A stretch of DNA of 64,000 nt, from contig JAFECS010000008.1 in assembly GCA_018241965.1 (NCBI GenBank), forward strand, positions 1 to 64,000, read 5' to 3'. A program made the position numbers and the translations under genes. Within the stretch, counting starts at the first letter, position 1, and the number at the start of each line of letters is the position of its first letter. Shown here piece after piece: positions 1-7,106 of this stretch. Under the pieces are notes generated by a model. That model searched no databases. It was given only the letters and a program-made list of their open reading frames with translations, and was not told the origin of the DNA. The stretch is from Pseudomonadota bacterium (GTDB lineage: Bacteria > Pseudomonadota > Gammaproteobacteria > Berkiellales > Berkiellaceae).

Positions 1-41
1 AAGATTTGATGGGCGCATACAGGATGCGCCCCTACGATAAT
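1..41. repeat. Right part of a REP/MITE-like repeat (copy A)
   Basis: The bases at 11-37 (GGGCGCATAC then AGGATGCGCCCCTACGA) match the right-hand arm of the repeats at about 11710-11783 and 24817-24928. The arm is itself an inverted repeat (GGGCGCAT / ATGCGCCC). The left arm is presumably outside the window. The repeat lies directly downstream of the hipA stop codon. Confidence 0.75.
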
Positions 42-48
42 AAGAGAT

Positions 49-1296
49 TCAAAACATCTCCCCTACCAATTTACAATTCTTCTGAATAACGCTAATTATC
101 ATATCAACAATTGCACAATCAAAACCTGCTTCTTTTATATTAGCGCGCTCTTGTTTTGCTGTGTCTATAATAATTTCGCATTGCTTTGAAAACATCTCTT
201 TAAATGCTAAATACGAAAATCCGCGTTTTGAACAAAAATCATGCCAATGACTTACTTTTATCTCATCATGCGTATAAATCCCCCCCAGTTTCATTGCCAT
301 CTCTTTTACATTCGCCTCTAAAGAAGCACAAACATCGTAAAAAGGGGCTAACTCAAACTGCTTATGATTGAGGTATTTAATTGCGAATTTTTTGGCATGC
401 GCGTCCTTATTACCAATTAAAAAATTATATATAATAAGTTGCATCATCCGATTTCTATCTACGGCGGGAATATTTGTTTTTTGCAGCAAATTAAAACAAG
501 ATTTAAATCCGGGACCACGATCTTTTTGATATTTTGCACTGGGAAGATATCCTAACGCTTGGCAAAAATCTTCCTGATGAAAGTGCTTAATTTTATTTTG
601 CTGTATTTCTCGGTCAAATCGCGTGATCAGTAAATAATCTGTTTTTAATCCTTTATGCAAGGTAACTTCGACCATATTGATCCCCATTTTGTTACCTAGA
701 CGCATACAAAAATACTCATTCATCATTTTTTCTTCAAAGGGCGCAAGCGCAGGTTTTAAAATGTGCGTAGAAAAACAATCCATTTCAGGAATCGCCACTT
801 TGTTATCAATCAGGCAAACAGCAGCTTTATATTGGGTACCTGATAAAGAAACATGAATCTTTTCATTATTAAAAAATAACGGTGCTTCAGGCAAAGTTTG
901 AATTTGTTTTTCGAGTGCTTTATCAGAAATCATTTCACCTTTTAAAGGCGTAGTATGTCTTTCTTCTTCTGGTTCATCTAACTGGTGGAACGTAACCGCA
1001 CCCTGGCAATCTTTCCCCATCATTTTTAAAAGACTAAAGGTATCATTTTGATTTACCCCCAATATCCTGCTTAAAAGCGGCAAAGATTTTTCTCCTTGTG
1101 GCGCTAAACCAGCAAAATAAGGGTAACAGTGGTTATGATCGAAAGATTTTTCTTTTAACGGCATAAAGAGCGAAAGTGGGTTTGATGCTTCATCATGATA
1201 AGAAAAATGAAGTTTCCCTTTTTGGGTTTGCTCTAAAATGCCAAGGTGTTTCCCAAACAATCTAACGCTTAATTTATGCTCTTGTGGTATATTCAT
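49..1296 (-). CDS. hipA: HipA-family serine/threonine kinase toxin
   Basis: This 415-residue protein has the HipA architecture: an N-terminal HipA-N domain, then a kinase-like core. Visible motifs are HVSLSGTQYK (phosphate-loop/autophosphorylation region, compare the SxxGxQxK of HipA), YLLITRFDR, the catalytic loop GNKDAHAKKF and the metal-binding segment APFYDV. HipA kinases phosphorylate translation components such as glutamyl-tRNA synthetase and are neutralised by HipB; the exact substrate here is unknown. The ATG overlaps the stop of the upstream HTH gene by 4 bp, as in a translationally coupled antitoxin-toxin operon. Length is close to the usual 430-440 residues and all catalytic motifs look intact, so it is probably functional. 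Confidence 0.9.
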   Translation of the reverse strand: MNIPQEHKLSVRLFGKHLGILEQTQKGKLHFSYHDEASNPLSLFMPLKEKSFDHNHCYPYFAGLAPQGEKSLPLLSRILGVNQNDTFSLLKMMGKDCQGAVTFHQLDEPEEERHTTPLKGEMISDKALEKQIQTLPEAPLFFNNEKIHVSLSGTQYKAAVCLIDNKVAIPEMDCFSTHILKPALAPFEEKMMNEYFCMRLGNKMGINMVEVTLHKGLKTDYLLITRFDREIQQNKIKHFHQEDFCQALGYLPSAKYQKDRGPGFKSCFNLLQKTNIPAVDRNRMMQLIIYNFLIGNKDAHAKKFAIKYLNHKQFELAPFYDVCASLEANVKEMAMKLGGIYTHDEIKVSHWHDFCSKRGFSYLAFKEMFSKQCEIIIDTAKQERANIKEAGFDCAIVDMIISVIQKNCKLVGEMF

Positions 1297-1520
1297 AAAG
1301 TTGGCAATAAAGGTAAACGTGCTTCAAAACGGATCCCAAGCATACTGGCAACCAACAACACTTTGCCTAATTCACAAGAACTTTTACCTTTCTCTAATTC
1401 TTGTATAAATCGAATACCGGTTCCCGAAGCTGCCGCCAGTTCCTTTTGGGTTAATTTAGCGGCTTTACGCACTCGCTTTACAAGTTGCCCCATCTGGTTG
1501 GTAGAACTGATTGTTTTCAT
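1293..1520 (-). CDS. hipB: HipB-like XRE antitoxin/repressor
   Basis: A 75-residue protein consisting almost entirely of an XRE/Cro-type helix-turn-helix (QLVKRVRKAAKLTQKELA, then GTGIRFIQELEKGK). It is the first gene of the operon and overlaps hipA by 4 bp, so it is the predicted DNA-binding antitoxin that represses the operon and binds HipA. Three palindromes with the TCCC...GGGA pattern lie just upstream and are its likely operators. HTH family and context are clear; binding is inferred. Confidence 0.88.
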   Translation of the reverse strand: MKTISSTNQMGQLVKRVRKAAKLTQKELAAASGTGIRFIQELEKGKSSCELGKVLLVASMLGIRFEARLPLLPTL

Positions 1521-1528
1521 TGAAATAC

Positions 1529-1540
1529 TCCCGTACGGGA
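1529..1540. promoter_or_regulatory. Operator palindrome O1 of the hipBA operon
   Basis: Perfect 12-bp palindrome TCCCGTACGGGA, 9 bp upstream of the hipB ATG. It is the best-conserved of three related sites and overlaps the 5' untranslated/RBS region. Probable HipB site, inferred from position and repetition. Confidence 0.6.
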
Positions 1541-1578
1541 CTTTCTTCTTAGTATAGCAAATATTACCCCAAAAAGGA

Positions 1579-1590
1579 TCCCTTTCGGGA
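1579..1590. promoter_or_regulatory. Operator palindrome O2 of the hipBA operon
   Basis: TCCCTTTCGGGA shares the TCCC/GGGA arms with the site at 1529-1540 and lies 50 bp from it, about five helical turns. Probable HipB operator. Confidence 0.55.
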
Positions 1591-1629
1591 TTAAATTTGA
1601 TAAAACTTAACTTGATTGAATAATTGTAT

Positions 1630-1641
1630 TCCCGTCAGGGA
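1630..1641. promoter_or_regulatory. Operator palindrome O3 between hipB and ribE
   Basis: TCCCGTCAGGGA, 51 bp from the second site. A further half-site (TCGGGA) follows at about 1652. It is also about 80 bp upstream of the divergent riboflavin synthase start and so could affect both genes. Confidence 0.5.
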
Positions 1642-1722
1642 TCATTTTTCATCGGGAACTGGCACTGAGGATGGTTTTGTGGCACGCTTTGCCAAGTTCT
1701 TATGGTAAATAGGCCAATTTTC

Positions 1723-2340
1723 ATGTTCACCGGCATTGTACAAACCAAAGTAAAAGTTTCTTTTGTTGAACAAACACCCAGTTTTACCCGTTATGCGCTC
1801 TCTTTACCTACAGCCTTGCTTGCTGATCTAAAAATTGGGGCCAGTGTTTCAGTCAATGGTGCTTGCCAAACTGTGGTGGCTATCAAAGGAAATGATGTCT
1901 ATTTTGATGCGATTGCGCAAACATTACGCTGCACAACTATCCCATCTTATCGCGTTGGCACGTGGGTAAATATAGAGCGCTCGGCTAAATTTGGTGATGA
2001 AATTGGCGGCCATATGTTATCTGGTCATATCCTTGGCAAAGCAACAATTAGTAACATTACTACTGCTTCCCAAGGAGAGCATATTCTAACGATTTCTTGC
2101 CCCCAAGAATGGATGAAGTATATCTTTTATAAAGGCTATATTGCTGTCAACGGCGTAAGCTTAACCGTTCAAGAAGTCGATGCAAAAGGCCATTTTAGTG
2201 TACATCTCATTCCTGAAACTTTGCGTATTACGACATTTGATACTGCACAAGAGGGGGAGGAAGTGAATATTGAAATTGATTCTCAAACCCAAGCGATTGT
2301 GGATACCGTACAAAGAGTATTAGCCAACAACACTTTTTGA
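1723..2340 (+). CDS. ribE: Riboflavin synthase alpha chain
   Basis: Converts two 6,7-dimethyl-8-ribityllumazine molecules to riboflavin plus the pyrimidinedione. The protein begins MFTGIVQTKVKV, the family's typical N-terminus, so I prefer the ATG at 1723 (205 aa) over the in-frame ATG at 1702. It has the two tandem lumazine-binding barrels: the first carries SVNGACQTV and the second AVNGVSLTV, with GDEIGGHMLSGH between. It stands alone here rather than beside ribBA/ribH, and I saw no FMN riboswitch in the short leader. Its 3' end overlaps the convergent ankyrin gene by about 20 bp. Confidence 0.95.
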   Translation: MFTGIVQTKVKVSFVEQTPSFTRYALSLPTALLADLKIGASVSVNGACQTVVAIKGNDVYFDAIAQTLRCTTIPSYRVGTWVNIERSAKFGDEIGGHMLSGHILGKATISNITTASQGEHILTISCPQEWMKYIFYKGYIAVNGVSLTVQEVDAKGHFSVHLIPETLRITTFDTAQEGEEVNIEIDSQTQAIVDTVQRVLANNTF

Positions 2341-3819
2341 TTTCCCCTGGGGATCATTTTCTAGCATCTCAACAATATGCTCATATCCTTGTTCTTTGGC
2401 AAAGGATAAAGCGCGCTCAAAATGATAATCATCTATTTCTGTGGGTGTCTGTGATAATAGCACATGAACAACATCGGCATAACCATTTTTAGCCGCCCCT
2501 TCTAAAGCTAACCCTTTATAGTCGGGCGCTATATCTTGCCCCACTTGTTCTAACAACCATTGCACCATTTCGATTTGCCCAAACGAAGCAGCATCTTTAA
2601 AGGCATGACCCAAATTATACTGTTTGAATGCCGTTACTACCGATCCATGTCCATAATTTTGTGCAATTTGCAAAGCTTGTTCTTTATCATCAGCATTTAT
2701 CTCATTGCCTACAGCAGCCAAAATACTCTGAACGACGTTTAAAAAACCTTTAGAAGCCGCCAGTGTCAACGCGCTTTCTTTATCGACATTGTCAATGTCA
2801 TTACCCACTTGTTGTAGAAGCATTTTTACAATGGGAGTAGCACCAATTTGAGCTGCATAATTTAAGGCACTCCCTTTATCCACATAGGATATATCTTTTA
2901 AACAATGATCTAATAAAAATTTTATCACTGATAAATGCCCAAACTGCGCAGCCAGATTGAAGGCACGGCCAATATAATTTTGATTTAATACAACACATGA
3001 TTGATTGATAATCGCTTCTATTACTGCAACATGACCATTTTGTGCTGCATCTTCACAAGAACGACCTAAAAATCCAGCCGATAACTGTTTTCCTTTTTCG
3101 GCAATTAAAAAGGATACAATATCCGCATGTCCTTGGCAGGCAGCATTTCGTAATGATTGCCCCAGCGCATCTTGAGCAAGTTCTTCTTTTTGGGTTTTTA
3201 AGATTGCTTCAACAACCATTACGTGACCATTTTTTGAGGATAGTTCTAATGCTTGTTCAATCGCTTTCATCGTCAAATGGCGATTTTCTAAAAACCAACA
3301 GACGCTTTGAATATTGCCTCTGTCTGCAGCATGCTTAAAGGCCTCCATCACCCCATTGTCGTCTAAATGGTTAAGTGCCTCATAATGTCCATTGGAGGCA
3401 CAAATGATTAATAAGGGGATTTTAGCATGCAGTGGAATATCTTCCTGCAATAGAATTTGCATATTGCCTTGTAAACTTGCCAAAACATAATGCAAGGCAT
3501 TGACTTTATTCAGCCCATCGATGCCAATATGTTTGTAGTGCCGATATTCATCTAAAAAAAGCTTTTGCGGGTTTTGTTGATAAGCTTTATTGTTTACTTC
3601 ACTTAAATAGGGAAAGTAAGTATCAATAAAACTTTGCCAAATCGTTTTGTTATCGATGAGCTCTTTAAATTTTGCATTCAACGAAATAATTTGTTCTTGC
3701 GTATCAGTGCTTAATTTTGGAAAAAGCAATGCTTGAACAACACTTTTGGGAATAGAAAATAATACCAGTGAATTTTCTTCAAGATTGGATGTATGGGCAT
3801 GCTTTTCTTTATCGACCAT
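2320..3819 (-). CDS. F-box-like ankyrin-repeat protein, candidate secreted effector
   Basis: A 499-residue protein with no signal peptide or membrane segment. Residues about 18-75 fit an F-box: IPKSVVQALLFPKL, then FKELIDNKTIW, matching the LP...L...F..L......W pattern that binds Skp1 in eukaryotes. From about residue 145 onward come ten or so ankyrin-like repeats, for example ALNYAAQIGATPIVKMLL, AFKDAASFGQIEMVQWLL and ALEGAAKNGYADVVHVLL. F-box plus ankyrin is the layout of Legionella AnkB, which recruits host SCF ubiquitin ligase. Here function is inferred from architecture; the F-box assignment is by eye and less certain than the ankyrin repeats. Monocistronic and convergent with ribE. Confidence 0.8.
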   Translation of the reverse strand: MVDKEKHAHTSNLEENSLVLFSIPKSVVQALLFPKLSTDTQEQIISLNAKFKELIDNKTIWQSFIDTYFPYLSEVNNKAYQQNPQKLFLDEYRHYKHIGIDGLNKVNALHYVLASLQGNMQILLQEDIPLHAKIPLLIICASNGHYEALNHLDDNGVMEAFKHAADRGNIQSVCWFLENRHLTMKAIEQALELSSKNGHVMVVEAILKTQKEELAQDALGQSLRNAACQGHADIVSFLIAEKGKQLSAGFLGRSCEDAAQNGHVAVIEAIINQSCVVLNQNYIGRAFNLAAQFGHLSVIKFLLDHCLKDISYVDKGSALNYAAQIGATPIVKMLLQQVGNDIDNVDKESALTLAASKGFLNVVQSILAAVGNEINADDKEQALQIAQNYGHGSVVTAFKQYNLGHAFKDAASFGQIEMVQWLLEQVGQDIAPDYKGLALEGAAKNGYADVVHVLLSQTPTEIDDYHFERALSFAKEQGYEHIVEMLENDPQGKSKSVVG

Positions 3820-3881
3820 AAATTTACAGCGTTTAAATTTAATTTTGATAAGATAATAGTATAAAGCACCTCAAAGCAAAG

Positions 3882-3900
3882 GGAGGGAAAATTTCCCTCC
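3882..3900. terminator. Palindrome at the end of the ABC-F gene, possible terminator
   Basis: GGAGGGAAA and TTTCCCTCC form a near-perfect inverted repeat with a one-base centre just after the ABC-F stop codon. The uridine tract is poor on either strand, so termination activity is uncertain. Confidence 0.4.
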
Positions 3901-3901
3901 T

Positions 3902-5527
3902 TTAGTGCTTTTTACCTGCCAAAAAATCCACGTTTAAATAATCTTCCTGATAGTATTTTAAATACTCTTGGTAATTCCCTTTAAAGTCTTTAATGCCTTT
4001 TCTTGTCAGGGCAATCACACGGGTAGCCACTTTGCCCACAAAATGCCTATCATGGCTCACTAAAATCAGTGTTCCTGAATAGGCTTTAAGAGCCTCACAT
4101 AAAGCTTCGATGCTTTCTACATCCAAATGGTTTGTGGGTTCGTCCATAATCAGTACATTAGGCTTTTGCAACATGATATTGGCAAGCAATAAACGTGCAG
4201 CTTCACCTCCACTTATCTGTAAAACGCTTTTTTCCACTTCATCTTTAACAAACAGCACTTGTCCTAACATATGACGCACTTTAACACTGGTTTCGCTGGA
4301 AGCTTCATGCGCCAGCCAATCATAAACGCTCACATTTTCTTTCAAAGCTTCATGATGATCCTGAGCAAAATACGCTGTTTGGGTTTCATATCCCCACTCA
4401 ACCGTACCTGCATCTTGGGCAAGCAAATTCAAGGCGATTTTGAGCAGTGTTGATTTACCAATCCCATTGGGACCAATAAGTGCAACCTTTTCACCGCGCT
4501 TGATATCAGCCTTAATATCTTTGAGCACCACTTTCTCACCAAAAGCTTTAGAAATATTGTTAAGGGACAATACTTGTTTACCTGAGGGCCGCTTGATTTG
4601 AAAATCAAAGTGCGGCGAAATACGAGAAGTATTTTTAATATCAGGCAGCTCAATTTTTTCGATCATCTTCGCTCGCGATCTGGCTTGGGCTGCTTTTGAA
4701 GCCTTGGCTTTAAATCTATCAACAAATTTTTGTAAGGAGGCAATTTTGTCTTCAAGATTTTTCTTTTCTTGCAGCTTTTGAGCCATAATCAATGATTTGT
4801 TGCTCAAGAAATAATCATAGTTTCCTGGGTATTCACGTATTTCACCATAATCAATATCTAATATATTGGTTGATACATTATTTAAAAACTTGATATCGTG
4901 AGAAACAAATACAAGCAAACCTTTAAAATTATTAATTAAATACTCTTCAAGCCAACAAATAGTTACCATGTCTAAGTGGTTGGTAGGCTCGTCTAATAAT
5001 AAAATATCAGGGTTACCAAAAAGAGCTTGCGCAAGGAGCACTCGCATCTTAAAACCACCGGATAAAGCTGAAAGCGGCAACGTGTGATTTTCAAGCGGGA
5101 TCCCTAGCCCTGTTAACAAGGTATGCGCTTGACCTTCAGCCATGTAGCCATCGTAGTGTGCGATAGTTTCTTCAATATCGACAAAACGTTGTGCCGCTTT
5201 ATCTGTCCATTCACCAGCCAAAAGAACTTCTTTTTCTTCAAAAGCTTTCCACAACGCTTCTTTGCCTTGAATCACCACATCTAACACACGTGTGTTTTCA
5301 AAACGAAACTGATCTTGGTTTACCCAACCAATTTGCTTGCCTTTAGGAATAGAAATTTCTCCCAAGCTTGGGGTTTCTTCATTCATCATTAAACGTAAAA
5401 GCGTACTTTTACCTGATCCATTGGCACCGACAATGGCATAACGTTTCCCAGGCATTAGCAATAAATTAACCTCATCAAAGAGGAGCTTTGATCCATAATG
5501 CATGGATAATTCAATTAACGAAATCAT
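3902..5527 (-). CDS. ybiT: ABC-F family ATPase, YbiT-like
   Basis: Soluble protein of 541 residues with two ABC nucleotide-binding domains and no membrane segments, the hallmark of ABC-F ribosome-associated factors. Walker A motifs are GANGSGKST (residues 34-42) and GPNGIGKST in the second half; signature motifs are LSGG and ISGG; Walker B segments are ILLLDEPTNHLD and VLIMDEPTNHLD. The linker between the domains is basic (KAKASKAAQARSRAK), as expected for the arm entering the ribosomal E/P site. Similarity along the length is closest to E. coli YbiT (for example RYxxxGANGSGKST and YPGNYD). Its precise translational role is not established. Followed at its 5' side by the rplM-rpsI operon on the same strand, separated by a strong terminator. 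Confidence 0.85.
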   Translation of the reverse strand: MISLIELSMHYGSKLLFDEVNLLLMPGKRYAIVGANGSGKSTLLRLMMNEETPSLGEISIPKGKQIGWVNQDQFRFENTRVLDVVIQGKEALWKAFEEKEVLLAGEWTDKAAQRFVDIEETIAHYDGYMAEGQAHTLLTGLGIPLENHTLPLSALSGGFKMRVLLAQALFGNPDILLLDEPTNHLDMVTICWLEEYLINNFKGLLVFVSHDIKFLNNVSTNILDIDYGEIREYPGNYDYFLSNKSLIMAQKLQEKKNLEDKIASLQKFVDRFKAKASKAAQARSRAKMIEKIELPDIKNTSRISPHFDFQIKRPSGKQVLSLNNISKAFGEKVVLKDIKADIKRGEKVALIGPNGIGKSTLLKIALNLLAQDAGTVEWGYETQTAYFAQDHHEALKENVSVYDWLAHEASSETSVKVRHMLGQVLFVKDEVEKSVLQISGGEAARLLLANIMLQKPNVLIMDEPTNHLDVESIEALCEALKAYSGTLILVSHDRHFVGKVATRVIALTRKGIKDFKGNYQEYLKYYQEDYLNVDFLAGKKH

Positions 5528-5552
5528 AACTAACTCTCAATTTTCAAATAGC

Positions 5553-5585
5553 AAAAAAAAAGGCGACCCGTTGGTCGCCTTTTTG
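5553..5585. terminator. Bidirectional intrinsic terminator after rpsI
   Basis: Stem GGCGACC (5562-5568), loop CGTT and stem GGTCGCC (5573-5579), flanked by an A-run on the left and a T-run on the right. On the minus strand it ends the rplM-rpsI transcript just before the ABC-F gene. Confidence 0.9.
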
Positions 5586-5598
5586 TGAATTGAAACAA

Positions 5599-6051
5599 TT
5601 ATCGTTTGGAGTATTGTTCCACTTTACGCGCTTTACGGTGACCAACCTTCTTACGCTCAACTTCTCGTGAGTCACGAGTAACATAACCTGCTTTTCGCAA
5701 GATTCGACGGAAAGATTGGGCGCCTGTCCCACCTTCACCTTCATCACTTTCAACAGGAACTGCACCTTCTTCATCATATTCCAATAAAGCTCGGGTAATA
5801 CCATGACGAATAGCACCAGCTTGACCCATAGGGCCTGAGCCTTTGACGTTCACAGTGACATCAAATTTGCTTTCTAACCCTAATAATACTAAGGGTTGTC
5901 TGACAATCATATGAGCGGCTTTACGGCCACCAAAGTACTCTTCCAATGTGCGATCGTTAATGGTGATTTTCCCATTACCCTTCTTTAGGTAAACACGCGC
6001 TTGGCATGTTTTGCGACGACCAGTTCCGTAATGTTGTTGTGCTGTTGCCAT
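5599..6051 (-). CDS. rpsI: 30S ribosomal protein S9 with an acidic insertion
   Basis: Clear S9: [15 protein letters not shown] at the start, [18 protein letters not shown] in the middle and the C-terminal basic tail ending YSKR that reaches the ribosomal P site. The protein is 150 residues against the usual about 130. The extra 20 residues lie at about 95-114, after LEYDE, and are Gly/Glu/Asp-rich ([17 protein letters not shown]), after which the normal [18 protein letters not shown] sequence resumes. The insertion is in frame and the rest is well conserved, so this is not a frameshift. Second gene of the rplM-rpsI operon. Confidence 0.97.
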   Translation of the reverse strand: MATAQQHYGTGRRKTCQARVYLKKGNGKITINDRTLEEYFGGRKAAHMIVRQPLVLLGLESKFDVTVNVKGSGPMGQAGAIRHGITRALLEYDEEGAVPVESDEGEGGTGAQSFRRILRKAGYVTRDSREVERKKVGHRKARKVEQYSKR

Positions 6052-6071
6052 GGATTATTAATTCTCAAATA

Positions 6072-6503
6072 TTAAGTAAAAGATAATTCTTTAGGTTGTT
6101 GTGCTTGATGTGGGTGTTCAGCGCCACCGTAAATCCACAACTTTTTAAACATTTTTCTTCCCAAGGGACCTTTAGGTAGCATACGTTTAATAGCTAACTG
6201 AAGTATGCGCTCAGGGTTTGAACCCCTCATTTTTTCTAAGGCAACGGACTTAATTCCGCCAGGGTATCCCGTGTGATGGTGATACATCTTGGTTTTTTCT
6301 TTCTTTCCCGTTGCTTGTACTTGGGCAGCATTAATAATCACAACCGCATCACCAGTATCTTCGTGAGGGGTAAAAGTGGTTTTATGCTTACCACGCAGTA
6401 TAGAAGCGACGCGAGAAGCTAAACGACCAATGGTCATGGTCTTAGCATCTACAATAAACCAATCGCGTTTAATGTCTTGCGGTTTCGCGACATAGGTTCT
6501 CAT
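6072..6503 (-). CDS. rplM: 50S ribosomal protein L13
   Basis: 143 residues, the normal length. Typical segments are WFIVDAKTMTIGRLAS, RGKHKTTFTPHEDTGD and MLPKGPLGRKMFKKL. First gene of the conserved rplM-rpsI operon, 20 bp upstream of rpsI. A TATAAT hexamer precedes it. Confidence 0.98.
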   Translation of the reverse strand: MRTYVAKPQDIKRDWFIVDAKTMTIGRLASRVASILRGKHKTTFTPHEDTGDAVVIINAAQVQATGKKEKTKMYHHHTGYPGGIKSVALEKMRGSNPERILQLAIKRMLPKGPLGRKMFKKLWIYGGAEHPHQAQQPKELSFT

Positions 6504-6547
6504 ATATTCAAATCTCCCAAGGGATGAGACTCTCTCAAAGTTGGCGA

Positions 6548-6553
6548 ATTATA
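6548..6553 (-). promoter_or_regulatory. -10 box of the rplM-rpsI promoter
   Basis: Read on the minus strand this is a perfect TATAAT, about 45 bp upstream of the rplM ATG, in the sequence TTGTATAATTCG. The -35 region 17 bp upstream (TTTCTT) is weak. Confidence 0.55.
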
Positions 6554-6590
6554 CAAAAGCACATAGCTAAAAGAAAGAGTGTAGTGCTAT

Positions 6591-6920
6591 CTATTTGTCT
6601 GGCGGGCTATCCGGCAGCAAAAGTCGCGTTACTTTTAGCCCCTTCATCAGGTGTTGGGCTATAATTTCATCGATATCCTGTTTGGATTGGTAATGATACC
6701 ACACTCCTTCTGGATATATGACTAACACAGGTCCTTCATCACAACGCCCCAAGCAACTCGTAGTATTCGCTCTACAATCCCCCGCTTGATGCAGCCCTAA
6801 TTGCTTAAGGCGTTTCTTGGCATAATCGCGTAATTCTTGTGCATCCCCTAAAGCACAGCAGCGTTTGCCGCTTGTTCTCATGTTGATACAAAAGAATAAT
6901 TGGTAACGATAGTACATCAA
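6591..6920 (-). CDS. Thioredoxin-like [2Fe-2S] ferredoxin domain protein
   Basis: A 109-residue protein whose centre matches the (2Fe-2S) ferredoxin family related to the NuoE fold: GKRCCALGDA supplies the first cysteine pair region, then RANTTSCLGRCDEGPVLVIYPEG gives the later CxxxC with the typical GP.....PEG.WY run. It probably binds one 2Fe-2S cluster in the cytoplasm; the partner is unknown. Two adjacent ATGs are possible starts. It is monocistronic and faces away from glcF. Confidence 0.75.
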   Translation of the reverse strand: MMYYRYQLFFCINMRTSGKRCCALGDAQELRDYAKKRLKQLGLHQAGDCRANTTSCLGRCDEGPVLVIYPEGVWYHYQSKQDIDEIIAQHLMKGLKVTRLLLPDSPPDK

Positions 6921-6936
6921 AGCCTCTTTTTGTTAA

Positions 6937-7061
6937 GACCCTCACCCTAACCCTCTCCCACAAGGGGAGAGGGGATCAGAAAAAATCTAGCAGTTTTCCC
7001 TCTCCCCTTGTGGGAGAGGGTGGACAGCAAGCCGTAAGGCGTTGCTGGACGGGTGAGGGCG
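6937..7061. repeat. Palindromic MITE/REP-like element
   Basis: Termini are inverted repeats, CCCTCACCC at 6939-6947 and GGGTGAGGG at 7051-7059. Inside, CCCTCTCCCACAAGGGGAGA pairs with TCTCCCCTTGTGGGAGAGGG, so most of the element can fold into a long hairpin. It has no coding capacity. Similar CCCTCACCCTAACCCTCTCC palindromes are widespread in proteobacterial intergenic DNA. Confidence 0.75.
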
Positions 7062-7106
7062 CATGTATATTAACAGTTTCAAAAGCTCAGAACACATTAA
7101 TATCAA

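Noticed and set aside
1276..1557. Plus-strand reading frame covering hipB and its upstream region
   Set aside because: It is antisense to the clear HTH gene and crosses the operator palindromes; no protein-like pattern.
1642..1722. Possible FMN riboswitch before ribE
   Set aside because: The leader is too short and lacks the conserved RFN helices; its only clear structure is the hipBA operator.
5544..5816. Minus-strand frame overlapping the end of rpsI
   Set aside because: It is an alternative frame of S9 that runs through the intrinsic terminator.
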